Shown piece after piece: positions 17,122 through 25,731 of a stretch of DNA of 64,000 nucleotides. The stretch comes from Gloeothece verrucosa PCC 7822 (lineage in GTDB: Bacteria; Cyanobacteriota; Cyanobacteriia; Cyanobacteriales; Microcystaceae): NCBI RefSeq assembly GCF_000147335.1, contig NC_014501.1, positions 1,178,001 through 1,242,000 of the forward strand. Reading direction: 5' to 3'. Numbering within the stretch: position 1 is the stretch's first letter; the number at the start of each line of letters is the position of its first letter. Below the pieces are notes generated by a model, which searched no databases, was not told where the DNA came from, and worked only from the letters and a program-made list of their open reading frames with translations. Both the position numbers and the translations under genes were made by a program.

Positions 17122-18072
17122 ATGTCCCGCAACAATGAAGCCCCGATTTTAATTTTATCCTTGCTCATTACCGGAGCCATTTTAGGCGGTGGTTATTGGT
17201 GGTTTAGTCGTCAATCCGGAACTAATCCCATCGGCTCTTTATTGCCCCAATCTGAGAAAACCTCAACTCAATCCCCCCCTGCGGCGGCTTCTGATGCACA
17301 ACTCCCCTCTCCTCCTTCCCCTGCCGCTTTCCCTCCACCCACAACTGTTGCCAGTGGGACAACGGTCAGAATTAATGGCTCTACCAGTATGGCGCAAATT
17401 AATAAAGCCTTGAAAGATAATTTTGAACAATCATTTCCTCAAACCAAGGTAGAAATAAATGCACAGGGGTCTGATCAAGGTGTTGAGATGCTGGTTAATA
17501 GACAAATTGATATTGCTGCGGTTTCTCGACCTCTTCACCATGAGGAAAAAGCTCAAGGATTGATTGCTGTACCGGTTACTCAAGATGCGATTGCCATCAT
17601 AGTCGGAGATAAAAATCCTTTTCGTAAAGGGTTAACACAAAATCAAGTGGCTGATATATTTCAAGGAAAAATTACCGATTGGTCAGCCGTTGGGGGAACT
17701 CCAGGAACGATACGAGTATTTAACCGGCCTGCTACAAGCGGAACTCGTCAAGCGTTTGAGGAATTGCTACTTAAAGGTAGTAATTTTGGCACAACCCCTA
17801 ATATTACGATGATGCCACGAGATGCAACTACCCCCATTATCCAGGCTTTAGGAACAGATGGAATTAGCTATGCAACTTATGCTCAGGTAGATAACCAAAA
17901 GACCGCTAGAACAGTTGCTCTTGATGGATTAACACCAGAAGCCGCCAATTATCCCTTGCAACGGACTCTTTATTATGTTTATAAAGACCCTCCTTCAGAG
18001 GCGGTGCAAGCGTTTTTAGGTTATGCAACTGCTCCCATTGGACGACAAGTGATTGCCAGCACCAATCAATGA
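17122..18072 (+). CDS. PstS-like phosphate-binding protein with N-terminal membrane anchor
   Basis: A 316-residue protein: one N-terminal membrane span (residues 8-28), a Pro/Ser-rich linker (35-75) and a PBP-like domain (about 76-315) of the PstS family. Recognisable parts are NGSTSMAQINKAL, DIAAVSRPL (around 135) and RPATSGTRQAFEELLL (around 210), the ligand-contact regions of phosphate-binding proteins. There is no lipobox, so it is probably tethered by the uncleaved helix. It is separate from the pst operon at 43-47 kb and has no transport genes beside it, so it may be a stand-alone receptor or sensor. Phosphate as ligand is inferred. Confidence 0.8.
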   Translation: MSRNNEAPILILSLLITGAILGGGYWWFSRQSGTNPIGSLLPQSEKTSTQSPPAAASDAQLPSPPSPAAFPPPTTVASGTTVRINGSTSMAQINKALKDNFEQSFPQTKVEINAQGSDQGVEMLVNRQIDIAAVSRPLHHEEKAQGLIAVPVTQDAIAIIVGDKNPFRKGLTQNQVADIFQGKITDWSAVGGTPGTIRVFNRPATSGTRQAFEELLLKGSNFGTTPNITMMPRDATTPIIQALGTDGISYATYAQVDNQKTARTVALDGLTPEAANYPLQRTLYYVYKDPPSEAVQAFLGYATAPIGRQVIASTNQ

Positions 18073-18159
18073 AAACCGGAAAAAGAATGCGTTTTCTTGA
18101 ACAAGACGCACTCCTCTTGGTCATCTTGAGTTTAATTTTTAATTTCTCCTTTACTAGAA

Positions 18160-18903
18160 TTAATTATGAGCATTTCCTTTTCGTTTGAATAAGCTCAATA
18201 GAGATATGCTACTTAATCCTATTAATAGAGAAGGTTCAGGAGTTGTTGGACCAGGATTAGGATTAAGCTTTTCTTCTCCATAATATTCAATGCTCAAGCT
18301 TGCATCAGCATAGGTTTGAATGCTGCTACTAACATTACCTCCACCTCCTCCAAAAGAGGTGAAAATCTCAGTGAAAGGATCTAAACTAAAAGTCCCTGTA
18401 CCCAAAAATCCATTAATATCACTACCCGTGTATGTAGCTGAGTCAGTCCCACTAACGGTAAAAGGTCCAAATGCTGAAGAGGCATGAGAAGCTAAATTAG
18501 TGTATTTTTTTGAACCAATTACTGCATAAGGAGAGAAAGGTTGCAACGTTTGCAGAGCAGCAGGAGCGCCAGCATTCGGGGTGAGATCAAATTGCGCTAC
18601 TTGAGTCAATGCTGTAAAAGTCTGAGCTTGTGCAGCGTTATTAGTAACTGTTCCATTACTCCTGATAGTTCCATTCAAACTAACTACAACACTGGTCACA
18701 TTAAATTTTGAACCAGGATTGAATTTATGAAGGGTTAATGACGGCGAACCACTTAATTCGGTTAATTGGTTGGTAAAGCCGGCTGTATCTGAAAATAGTA
18801 AAGCCGCATTAGCACTAGAAGCGACGGCTAAAGAGCCAACAGAAGCTGTGGCTGCTATAGCGATAAATTTAGCTTTATTTAAGTATAAATACGCTTTTTT
18901 CAT
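18160..18903 (-). CDS. PEP-CTERM sorting domain protein (choice-of-anchor E type)
   Basis: A 247-residue exported protein: signal peptide (about residues 1-33, ends SANA), a beta-rich middle and a C-terminal TPEPSLLIGLSSISLLSL segment followed by FKRKGN. This is the tripartite PEP-CTERM signal: PEP motif, hydrophobic helix, basic end. The middle (SGTDSATYTGSDINGFLGTG through SIEYYGEE) fits the choice-of-anchor E domain. Such proteins are processed by an exosortase and end up in the envelope or extracellular matrix. No exosortase gene is seen in this window. The gene is monocistronic in appearance. Confidence 0.85.
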   Translation of the reverse strand: MKKAYLYLNKAKFIAIAATASVGSLAVASSANAALLFSDTAGFTNQLTELSGSPSLTLHKFNPGSKFNVTSVVVSLNGTIRSNGTVTNNAAQAQTFTALTQVAQFDLTPNAGAPAALQTLQPFSPYAVIGSKKYTNLASHASSAFGPFTVSGTDSATYTGSDINGFLGTGTFSLDPFTEIFTSFGGGGGNVSSSIQTYADASLSIEYYGEEKLNPNPGPTTPEPSLLIGLSSISLLSLFKRKGNAHN

Positions 18904-19920
18904 GACTAATTACTTAATTACATCAGTTAATGAAGTTTTACTTGCCTTAAAGACTACTATACACCCAAAAAATTTTTTTTGACAAGATAGAATCAGAAAA
19001 AATTTTAGAAGTCATCTATCTCAAGAATTATTTATGGAGTAATCCTGATCAACAAGATCAATTGGCTCTGTATAACATACCCAGATCAAGGGAAAAAATT
19101 TCACTTTCTGAATTTTTTTTTGTAAATAATTCGGCTAGATAAAATAATAATCTTAAATTATTTTTTACAATAAAATATAGTTATATATTTAAGGATTATA
19201 TTAAATTTATACATGAATTTATTAAAAAAATATATTTGGAAAAGATTTATATAATTAACTATAGCGAACACTTAAAAAAATGGCTGATGACAGAATTCAG
19301 TTCACAGTTAAGGACAGGGAAAACCCGCTCATACCTTGAAGTACCCACCTACTTATAGCCATTGACAAGCCATGAGCCTCCCTGAACTCTCTACTAATTT
19401 CAAGATCTATTTTTCTGTTTTTCAGTCAGTAAAAACTCTTAAATAGCCAAACAAGATGAAGTTTAAGAATGAGATTTTTTTTAAATTATAACGCTCCATA
19501 AAGTCAGGTTTTTTTGAGAGTAATGACAAGAGATTTATTAAGTTTTAGGACAGCAAAGACTATAGCACTCTCTATTTTATAAAGATTATGTAATCTACCA
19601 AAGCAAATAAAAACCGTATTAATACCATAGAAGTTTAGAAACATCGTTGGTAAATTTAGATATAGTGTCCTTTTAGGCAAAATATAGCAACCGCTCTTGC
19701 AGTTAGGACAGTTTCACTCATTTACATCTGTTGTGTGACAAGGATTTCCTTTCTGACTTGTGACTTGTGACTTGTGACTTGTGACTTGTGACTTCTGAGT
19801 TACTCCCCTTCTCCCACTACAACAAAACATCATTATATATATGTCCAGATACTTAGCAAATGGTTGGCGCAAAGCCCCGAGATAGTGGCCAACCAGCAAT
19901 CATCAAGCATCAACTCTTTA
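18904..19920. other. AT-rich intergenic region of about 1 kb
   Basis: No convincing gene. It contains (1) a stop-free stretch of 63 codons at 18951-19142 on the plus strand without a start codon, possibly a gene remnant; (2) runs of A and T around 19130-19260; (3) a TGACTTG heptamer array at 19754-19795; (4) a TATGTCCAGATACTTAGC segment around 19840 resembling the inverted repeat at 61.4 kb. Promoters for the flanking minus-strand PEP-CTERM gene must lie at its left end. Confidence 0.5.
19754..19795. repeat. TGACTTG heptamer array
   Basis: Five perfect TGACTTG units followed by TGACTTC, head to tail. Same period as the arrays at other gene ends in the window but a different unit. Confidence 0.9.
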
Positions 19921-21354
19921 TTAACTTAAAGATAAATTTTTCCGTTTTTCAGAAAGTTTTAGCAAGATCTCTTCGTGAACTTTTTTAGTAATGGGATAGA
20001 AAAAAGCCAAGATAAAAGCGACCCCTAAAAGTAAAGCGGGTATCGGAGAAATAATTAATCGGATCGCCCACAAAGCCGATGCTGGTTGTACAATATCAAT
20101 CTGATTGGATGACGTAGGAATATAACCGGCTGCGTCTAAGATTTTCCCCACTAAAAATAATCCTAGAGCAATTCCCAATTTTTGTAATTGAACCATAAAC
20201 CCATAAAAAACCCCTTCTCGACGATGACCAGTATTTAACTCATCGAGGTCGATCACATCAGGTAACATAGACCAAGGAACCACATAAGCCGCCGAAATGC
20301 CAAAACCAGCCATAACACCGATAACATAGAGTAAAGTCACCTGTCCCGGTTGAAGAAAAAACAAACCCATGATAGCCACAACAGTTATGGGAGTTGCCCA
20401 ACAAAAAATTTCTTTCTTGCCGATTCTACGGGCCAACAAACTCCAAACAAACATCATTATTAAAGCCGTCCCTTGAAAAGTCAAAGCCATCTGAGTAAAA
20501 TAAGTTTTGGGTAACTGCATACAATTAGTAACAAAATAAAGGAGAATCCCGCCTACAGTCTGTAAACTCAACCAAGAACAGAGATAAATTCCCATCACAA
20601 AAAGAAAAGGGCGATTACTAAAAACAATTTTTAACTGTTGTAAAATCGAGAAAGACGGGGCTGAATCAATAATCGGGGGCCTAGATTTTTTAATAACTTG
20701 ATAACGTCGGTAAGTGCCAAAAACACATAAATAAACAGAGATGATAGCGATTAATCCACAAACAACACCTAAAGTAATAAACTGCTGTTTTTTATCAGGG
20801 ACAAACGTAAAAATAACCTGAGCTAAAACCAAAGAAAATATACTTCCGCCAATAGCAAAAGCCGATTTAAAACTGACTAGAGTAGTCCGTTCATTATACT
20901 TTTGAGTTAATTCAGAGGCCAGTGTATTGATGGGCAAAACGACAGTAGTAAACGAGACATCATAACAGAAAAGAATAGTCAGATAATACAAAAACAAAAG
21001 TCCTTGATTAGGAAGAGAAGGAACAAACCAAATTAAACAAAAACTTAGCCCTAAAGGAATCGCACCTAAAACCATCAAAGGATAACGGCGGCCAAAAGGC
21101 GAACGAATGCGATCACTAATCCAGCCAATCAACGGATCATTAACCGCATCCCAGACTTTACTAATGAGAATAATAGTAGCCGCCCAACCCGCATTTAATC
21201 CAGCCACATTAGTCAAAAAGAACAAGAAAAAGAAAACCGAGAGGTTACTCGGCAAAGCATTAGATAACTCACCCACCCCATAAGCCAACTTAGTCTTTAA
21301 ATCCAAATCTACCGAGGAATCTATTTGAGCCACATTCGTTTTAAAAACCTTCAT
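19921..21354 (-). CDS. MFS transporter of the glycoside-pentoside-hexuronide:cation symporter family
   Basis: A 477-residue protein with about 12 membrane spans. The GPH-family features are visible: KLAYGVGELSNALPSN at the start of helix 1, DAVNDPLIGWISDR (about residue 70) with the conserved Asp pair and Pro, and RSPFGRRYPLMVLGA. Members import sugars or glycosides with Na+ or H+; substrate is unknown here. ATG at 21354 is chosen; a TTG 39 bases upstream would add 13 residues unlike the family start. No sugar-utilisation gene is adjacent. The stop codon is about 120 bases from the heptamer array. Confidence 0.85.
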   Translation of the reverse strand: MKVFKTNVAQIDSSVDLDLKTKLAYGVGELSNALPSNLSVFFFLFFLTNVAGLNAGWAATIILISKVWDAVNDPLIGWISDRIRSPFGRRYPLMVLGAIPLGLSFCLIWFVPSLPNQGLLFLYYLTILFCYDVSFTTVVLPINTLASELTQKYNERTTLVSFKSAFAIGGSIFSLVLAQVIFTFVPDKKQQFITLGVVCGLIAIISVYLCVFGTYRRYQVIKKSRPPIIDSAPSFSILQQLKIVFSNRPFLFVMGIYLCSWLSLQTVGGILLYFVTNCMQLPKTYFTQMALTFQGTALIMMFVWSLLARRIGKKEIFCWATPITVVAIMGLFFLQPGQVTLLYVIGVMAGFGISAAYVVPWSMLPDVIDLDELNTGHRREGVFYGFMVQLQKLGIALGLFLVGKILDAAGYIPTSSNQIDIVQPASALWAIRLIISPIPALLLGVAFILAFFYPITKKVHEEILLKLSEKRKNLSLS

Positions 21355-21661
21355 CTGCTTAATATTTAGATTGTTGTTAAAAAATATAAACAACAGTGTA
21401 CTACTCTACCCCACTGACTGGCGCGAACACTCGTCATAGAACCAAGAGAATAGTTAAACTAATGGTCCATAACCCCCTTTCAAACTCGCTTTGGAGTTGG
21501 GAAGATAGAGAGTAATGGCAGAGAAAGATTAAATAAAGTTAACAAAACCCAAAAGCGAGAGCCGCACCTGTTTTAAAATAAAAAGACTGTGTGGCCATAT
21601 TTTTGATAAAATAATATATTCGCGCCCCTCTAGAAAAACATATAATCTTTAAGCAACTGAT
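21355..21661. other. Divergent intergenic region between MFS gene and moeB
   Basis: About 300 bases without a gene. It must contain the promoters of both divergent genes. No box pair is convincing enough to call; TATAAT-like stretches occur near 21610-21650. Confidence 0.4.
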
Positions 21662-22825
21662 ATGCTAAATCCCAACTTGGATGAAATCCAACTCTCTAGA
21701 GACGAATATCAACGTTATGCACGTCACATAATCTTGCCAGAAGTGGGGCTAGAAGGCCAAAAACGCCTAAAAGCAGCAAGGATTCTCTGTATTGGTACAG
21801 GTGGATTAGGTTCTCCCTTATTATCCTATTTAGCCGCAGCCGGAATCGGACGAATTGGAATTGTCGACTTTGACATAGTGGATCATTCTAACCTACAACG
21901 TCAAATTATTCATGGCACTTCTTGGGTAGGGAAACCCAAAGTAGAATCTGCCAAAAACCGTATTGCAGAGATTAACCCCTTCACTCAAGTGGATGTGTAT
22001 GAAACCCGTCTCTCTTCAGAAAATGCCTTAGACATTTTTGAACCCTATGATGTGATCATCGATGGGACTGATAACTTCCCCACTCGTTACTTAACCAATG
22101 ACGCTTGTGTATTATTGAATAAACCGAACGTCTACGGTTCGATTTTCCGTTTTGAAGGGCAGGCCACCGTATTTAACTATGAAGGCGGTCCAAACTACCG
22201 AGATTTATATCCAGAACCCCCCCCGCCGGGAATGGTTCCTTCTTGTGCTGAGGGAGGAGTATTAGGCGTTTTACCGGGTATTATCGGTACAATTCAAGCC
22301 ACAGAAGCAATTAAAATTATTTTGGGCGCTCCTACCCTCAGTGGTAGATTACTCCTCTTTAATGCCTGGGAAATGAAGTTTAGAGAGTTGAAACTTCGTC
22401 CTAACCCCATCCGTCCAGTGATTGAGAAACTCATAGATTATGAACAATTCTGTGGAATTCCTCAAGCTAAAGCCCAAGAGGAAACAATGGAAATTCCCGA
22501 AATGACCGTCAAAGAATTAAAGCAACTCATGGATAGTGATGCAGATGACTATGTTCTCATCGATGTGCGTAACCCCAATGAGTACCAAATTGCTAAAATT
22601 CCGGGAGCGGTTTTAATTCCTTTACCCGAGATTGAAAATGGTCCGGGAGTGGATAAAGTTAAAGAATTGGTGAACGGTCATCGCCTAATTGCTCATTGTA
22701 AGATGGGAGGACGTTCAGCTAAAGCATTAGGTATCCTCAAACAGTCAGGAATACAAGGAATTAATGTTAAAGGTGGAATTACTGCCTGGAGTCGAGAAGT
22801 AGATTCTAGTGTTCCAGAGTATTAA
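21662..22825 (+). CDS. moeB: MoeB/ThiF-type adenylyltransferase fused to a rhodanese domain
   Basis: A 387-residue protein. Residues 1-250 form the E1-like domain that adenylates the C-terminal Gly of a ubiquitin-like sulfur carrier (MoaD or ThiS): ATP site GTGGLGSPLLSYLA (about 46), NLQRQIIH and DGTDNFPTRYL. Residues 280-387 form a rhodanese domain with the active Cys in HCKMGGRS (about 346). Such fusions (MoeZ/MOCS3 type) activate and then sulfurate the carrier for molybdopterin, and possibly thiamine or tRNA thiolation. I see no paired CxxC zinc ligands, which agrees with the MoeZ-like subgroup. A hairpin follows the stop. Confidence 0.93.
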   Translation: MLNPNLDEIQLSRDEYQRYARHIILPEVGLEGQKRLKAARILCIGTGGLGSPLLSYLAAAGIGRIGIVDFDIVDHSNLQRQIIHGTSWVGKPKVESAKNRIAEINPFTQVDVYETRLSSENALDIFEPYDVIIDGTDNFPTRYLTNDACVLLNKPNVYGSIFRFEGQATVFNYEGGPNYRDLYPEPPPPGMVPSCAEGGVLGVLPGIIGTIQATEAIKIILGAPTLSGRLLLFNAWEMKFRELKLRPNPIRPVIEKLIDYEQFCGIPQAKAQEETMEIPEMTVKELKQLMDSDADDYVLIDVRNPNEYQIAKIPGAVLIPLPEIENGPGVDKVKELVNGHRLIAHCKMGGRSAKALGILKQSGIQGINVKGGITAWSREVDSSVPEY

Positions 22826-22847
22826 ATTTAAGTATAAATTATTAGAT

Positions 22848-22873
22848 AGGGGTATAGTCTATGCTGTACCCCT
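22848..22873 (+). terminator. Hairpin behind moeB
   Basis: AGGGGTA (22848-22854) pairs with TACCCCT (22867-22873), loop of 12, followed by TT only. Terminator-like with a weak T-run. Confidence 0.45.
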
Positions 22874-22957
22874 TTAATGTTGATCAAACTTCACTCCTCA
22901 CAAGCGTCTAAATTAGAATCCCAATCAGATTTTTACATTTTGCTTTTTGAGAGTAAT

Positions 22958-23569
22958 ATGATTATGCAAGCCTTGTTCAATTCCATCCTTCGTAGTAGTG
23001 CATTGATCTTTTTGCCGGCAGGACTGTTAGCGCTCAGTATTCCTGTAGAGCCAGCCCACGCCCGCAATATGTATGATGTTTGTGTAGGACAAATGGTGGC
23101 TGTCGGTGTTGAAAGACAGCAAGCCGGAGCCGCTTGTGCTGAGGCTTTGATTCCTAAAGAATTATCTAAATGCGTCTCTAGAGTCGCTTTGGTGGTCAGT
23201 GTGCCGGCTCAAGAAGCGGTTAAAAATTGTTTCCAAAGTAGAAGACCGGTAGATGTGGCTAACTGCGTTGTCGATATTAACAACCAAGTGCCGTTAAATC
23301 GAGACTTACCCAGAAATAATCGAGTTGAAGAAACTTTTGCAGAACCTAGCCCGACGGGGGATGCAACCGCTTCTCCTCCCCGAGAAGTGTCTGCTCCGGT
23401 ATTAGCTTTAGAATCCTGTCGTCGGAGTCTTCAACCAGGTGTTTATTCTCAATGTGTTACCGCTTTAAGTCGGGATATCACCTTAGAAAATTTAACACAA
23501 GCGCTTGATACTTGTTTGTCAGCAGAGGCTTTTCCGCCTTCTATATTTCCTAATTCTGGGCAATATTAA
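22958..23569 (+). CDS. Secreted Cys-containing protein of unknown function
   Basis: About 203 residues from the ATG at 22958 (a second ATG lies two codons later; the open frame extends upstream to 22877 but that part is unlike a signal peptide). The signal peptide ends near AHA-RNMYD (about residue 36). The mature protein has regularly spaced cysteines in three segments (DVCVGQM...AACAEAL...SKCVSRV; KNCFQS...ANCVVD; ESCRRS...SQCVTAL...DTCLSA), probably disulfide-bonded helical pairs, with an acidic/Pro linker between segments two and three. No domain is recognised. Conserved-looking but functionally unknown. Confidence 0.65.
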   Translation: MIMQALFNSILRSSALIFLPAGLLALSIPVEPAHARNMYDVCVGQMVAVGVERQQAGAACAEALIPKELSKCVSRVALVVSVPAQEAVKNCFQSRRPVDVANCVVDINNQVPLNRDLPRNNRVEETFAEPSPTGDATASPPREVSAPVLALESCRRSLQPGVYSQCVTALSRDITLENLTQALDTCLSAEAFPPSIFPNSGQY

Positions 23570-23713
23570 TCAGGTTGGGTGGGTGTTGGCGGCTATCATG
23601 TCTCACGCCCCCTCTTGTCAAAAAATCAGCGAAAAAATTAATGACAAAGCTCTCTACTTTTAGAGCCGAGAAAAGTCAATTTTTTTAAACCCATTGAGAA
23701 AAAAGACAGAATA

Positions 23714-24100
23714 ATGAAAATTAACAAGTTTCACCATATTGCTATTATTTGTTCAGATTATGAACGATCTAAACATTTTTATGTTGATATTTTAAAATGT
23801 TCCGTTATTCGAGAAACTTTTAGAAGCCAGAGAAATTCTTATAAACTCGATTTACAAGTGGGAGATCAAGATATTATCGAATTATTTTCTTTTCCTAGCC
23901 CTCCGCCACGTCGAACAGGACCGGAACCTTGCGGGTTAAGACATTTAGCTTTTAGTGTAGATAATTTAGATGAGACAATTAATTATTTAACAAGCCAAGG
24001 GATTGAAGTTGAACCGGTTCGCCTTGATGAATTGACCGGCAAGCGGTTTACTTTTTTTAAAGACCCAGATGGATTACCGCTAGAATTGTATGAAGAATAA
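23714..24100 (+). CDS. VOC-superfamily (glyoxalase/bleomycin resistance-like) protein, YaeR type
   Basis: A 128-residue single VOC domain: FHHIAIICSDYERSKHFYVD at the start, IIELFSFPSPPPRR around residue 58, GLRHLAFSVDNLDET around 75 and DPDGLPLELYE at the end. The metal ligands expected for the fold (His8, Glu56, His77, Glu125 approximately) are present. It matches the YaeR/SMU1112c-like group, whose substrate is not firmly known. It starts at ATG. It stands alone between unrelated genes. Confidence 0.85.
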   Translation: MKINKFHHIAIICSDYERSKHFYVDILKCSVIRETFRSQRNSYKLDLQVGDQDIIELFSFPSPPPRRTGPEPCGLRHLAFSVDNLDETINYLTSQGIEVEPVRLDELTGKRFTFFKDPDGLPLELYEE

Positions 24101-24149
24101 TTAAGCTTTTTTTAAGACAAATAAAAACCTAATTTGCTAAAAATCAGCC

Positions 24150-24203
24150 TATGACTAATGACTATTAACTAATGACTAATGACTATTAACTAATGACTAT
24201 TAA
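24150..24203. repeat. Heptamer repeats running into a stop codon
   Basis: ATGACTA, ATGACTA, TTAACTA, ATGACTA and so on with a 7-base period. The array ends at the stop codon (TAA on the minus strand, 24200-24202) of the desaturase-SDR gene, so the last unit supplies it. Confidence 0.85.
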
Positions 24204-25411
24204 CGACGCGAAAACAATTGAAAATAAGTAGAAACAAAAAACTCTTTCAGGGGAAAAGCAATAAAGGTTAAAGGATTAATGGTAACAATAATATTACGCA
24301 TATCCCGTTGAGCCAAATTAACAATCTGTTGAGCCACCCAATCAGCAGACATAACCCCAATAGGATTAAGATTACTCTTAAACGGGCCTAAAATGAGTTT
24401 ACGAACCACACAAGGAGCATCCAGGCGGCGTAAGGTAATTAAATCCCCTAACGTGCGTTTACTCAACTCATATAATGGGCTAAAGGCCGGACTCACTTCG
24501 GCTTCAGAAGTATTAATCCACACTTCTTTAAGCACCTTATCTTTATTAGTACGAACCGTCGTAAAAAACAATTCCATTAATCGCCAACTGGAAAAAGCAT
24601 TCACTTCATAAGATTGAGTAATAGCTTCTTGGGTACTTTCCCCATGTACATTAATACCGTGATTGAGAATTAATATATCGGTTAATTCCAGGGTTTGAGT
24701 TAAATTCGATTCTTCCCCAATTTGCCAAGACAGCGTGTTAATCGGTAATACTTCCCCATTAACCTCTATACTAAGAGTCTGTTGGGATGATGTGATAGCA
24801 ATCACATTTGCTCCTGCCAAATGAAGATATTTAAGCAAAGCTTTTCCTAAACTGCCTGATGCACCGGTTACCGCTACCGTTTTTCCTTTCAAAGACAAAG
24901 CCGTTCCCATCAACTTATCTACTAAAGTGAGTGTACCGCTATAATAAGCATTCTGATTATCAAAATGATGCCGCCAATGATAAGGACGATTGACAAACCA
25001 ACGAGCCGGTAAACTGGTAAAATCTCCTGGACGATGAGTTTTATCGGTTAACTCATCCATATAGGGAACTCCTGCCCCTCTAGCTATGGCACTCAACAAA
25101 AACAAGCCAGTATAAATAGAACCCGCCCAAGCCGCTTGAAAATTTGGCAATTGGGCGTTATAGCTCAACAGTACCGGCAAAAAACTCAACAACAGCATAA
25201 CTAATGCTTCTGGAACATCATTATACCAGTGAGCTTTGCGATAAATGGCTTCACTAGCTGGGGTTAAATCAGGACGAAATACTTTATGATGCCAGACATG
25301 GAGACGATACAAAGGTTTCCAGTAGTGAGCAAGAGCATGATAGCTATCCCGTACAATCTCTACCCAAACAATAGAAGTTAATATTAGTGCTGTTGTAATT
25401 ACAATTGCCAT
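24200..25411 (-). CDS. Bifunctional fatty-acid hydroxylase/sterol desaturase-like and short-chain dehydrogenase
   Basis: A 403-residue fusion. Residues 1-165 form a membrane di-iron hydroxylase domain: the three histidine boxes are HALAH (HxxxH), HVWHH (HxxHH) and HWRHH (HxxHH), with membrane spans at both sides. Residues 175-380 form an SDR domain with the NAD(P)-binding TGASGSLGKALL and the catalytic YELSK (about residue 318). This pairing is known from cyanobacteria, where the product is not established; a hydroxylated/oxidised lipid or carotenoid is possible. ATG at 25411 is chosen over a TTG four codons upstream. It is divergent from mgdA, a membrane lipid gene, which would suit a lipid role. 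Confidence 0.8.
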   Translation of the reverse strand: MAIVITTALILTSIVWVEIVRDSYHALAHYWKPLYRLHVWHHKVFRPDLTPASEAIYRKAHWYNDVPEALVMLLLSFLPVLLSYNAQLPNFQAAWAGSIYTGLFLLSAIARGAGVPYMDELTDKTHRPGDFTSLPARWFVNRPYHWRHHFDNQNAYYSGTLTLVDKLMGTALSLKGKTVAVTGASGSLGKALLKYLHLAGANVIAITSSQQTLSIEVNGEVLPINTLSWQIGEESNLTQTLELTDILILNHGINVHGESTQEAITQSYEVNAFSSWRLMELFFTTVRTNKDKVLKEVWINTSEAEVSPAFSPLYELSKRTLGDLITLRRLDAPCVVRKLILGPFKSNLNPIGVMSADWVAQQIVNLAQRDMRNIIVTINPLTFIAFPLKEFFVSTYFQLFSRR

Positions 25412-25731
25412 AATTAAAATCAAACTCTATTAAAAAAAGTTTAAGTTGATGGATTTGCTAGAAAATCGGCTTTTTATATCCATTTTAACTGGGATAGGGC
25501 AAGCTCAATCATCAGAAATTTCCGCGACAAGCTGAAAAAATCGTCAAAAATTTTAACAAAATTAGCTAAAATAATGCAAGAGAACTTAATACAAAGTAGC
25601 TTGTACAAGCTGATTGTAAGCAGGGCCTAGTGTTTTTATACTAGCCTAGTGCCGCTAACGATCAACAAACATACTGTCACTGTTACGATAAAAAAATTAA
25701 TAACCTCCATCTTCCTCTAGCCAAAATTAAT
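25412..25731. other. Divergent intergenic region with a 14-bp palindrome
   Basis: About 320 bases between the divergent desaturase-SDR and mgdA genes. It has a perfect palindrome AGCTTGTACAAGCT at 25598-25611 and, 15 bases on, an imperfect inverted repeat built on CTAGTG/CTAG. Either could be a regulator site. No gene is seen. Confidence 0.45.

Noticed and set aside
19279..19420. Possible structured RNA between the PEP-CTERM and MFS genes
   Set aside because: A few short GC-richer motifs occur, but I find no convincing stem set or match to a known cyanobacterial RNA.
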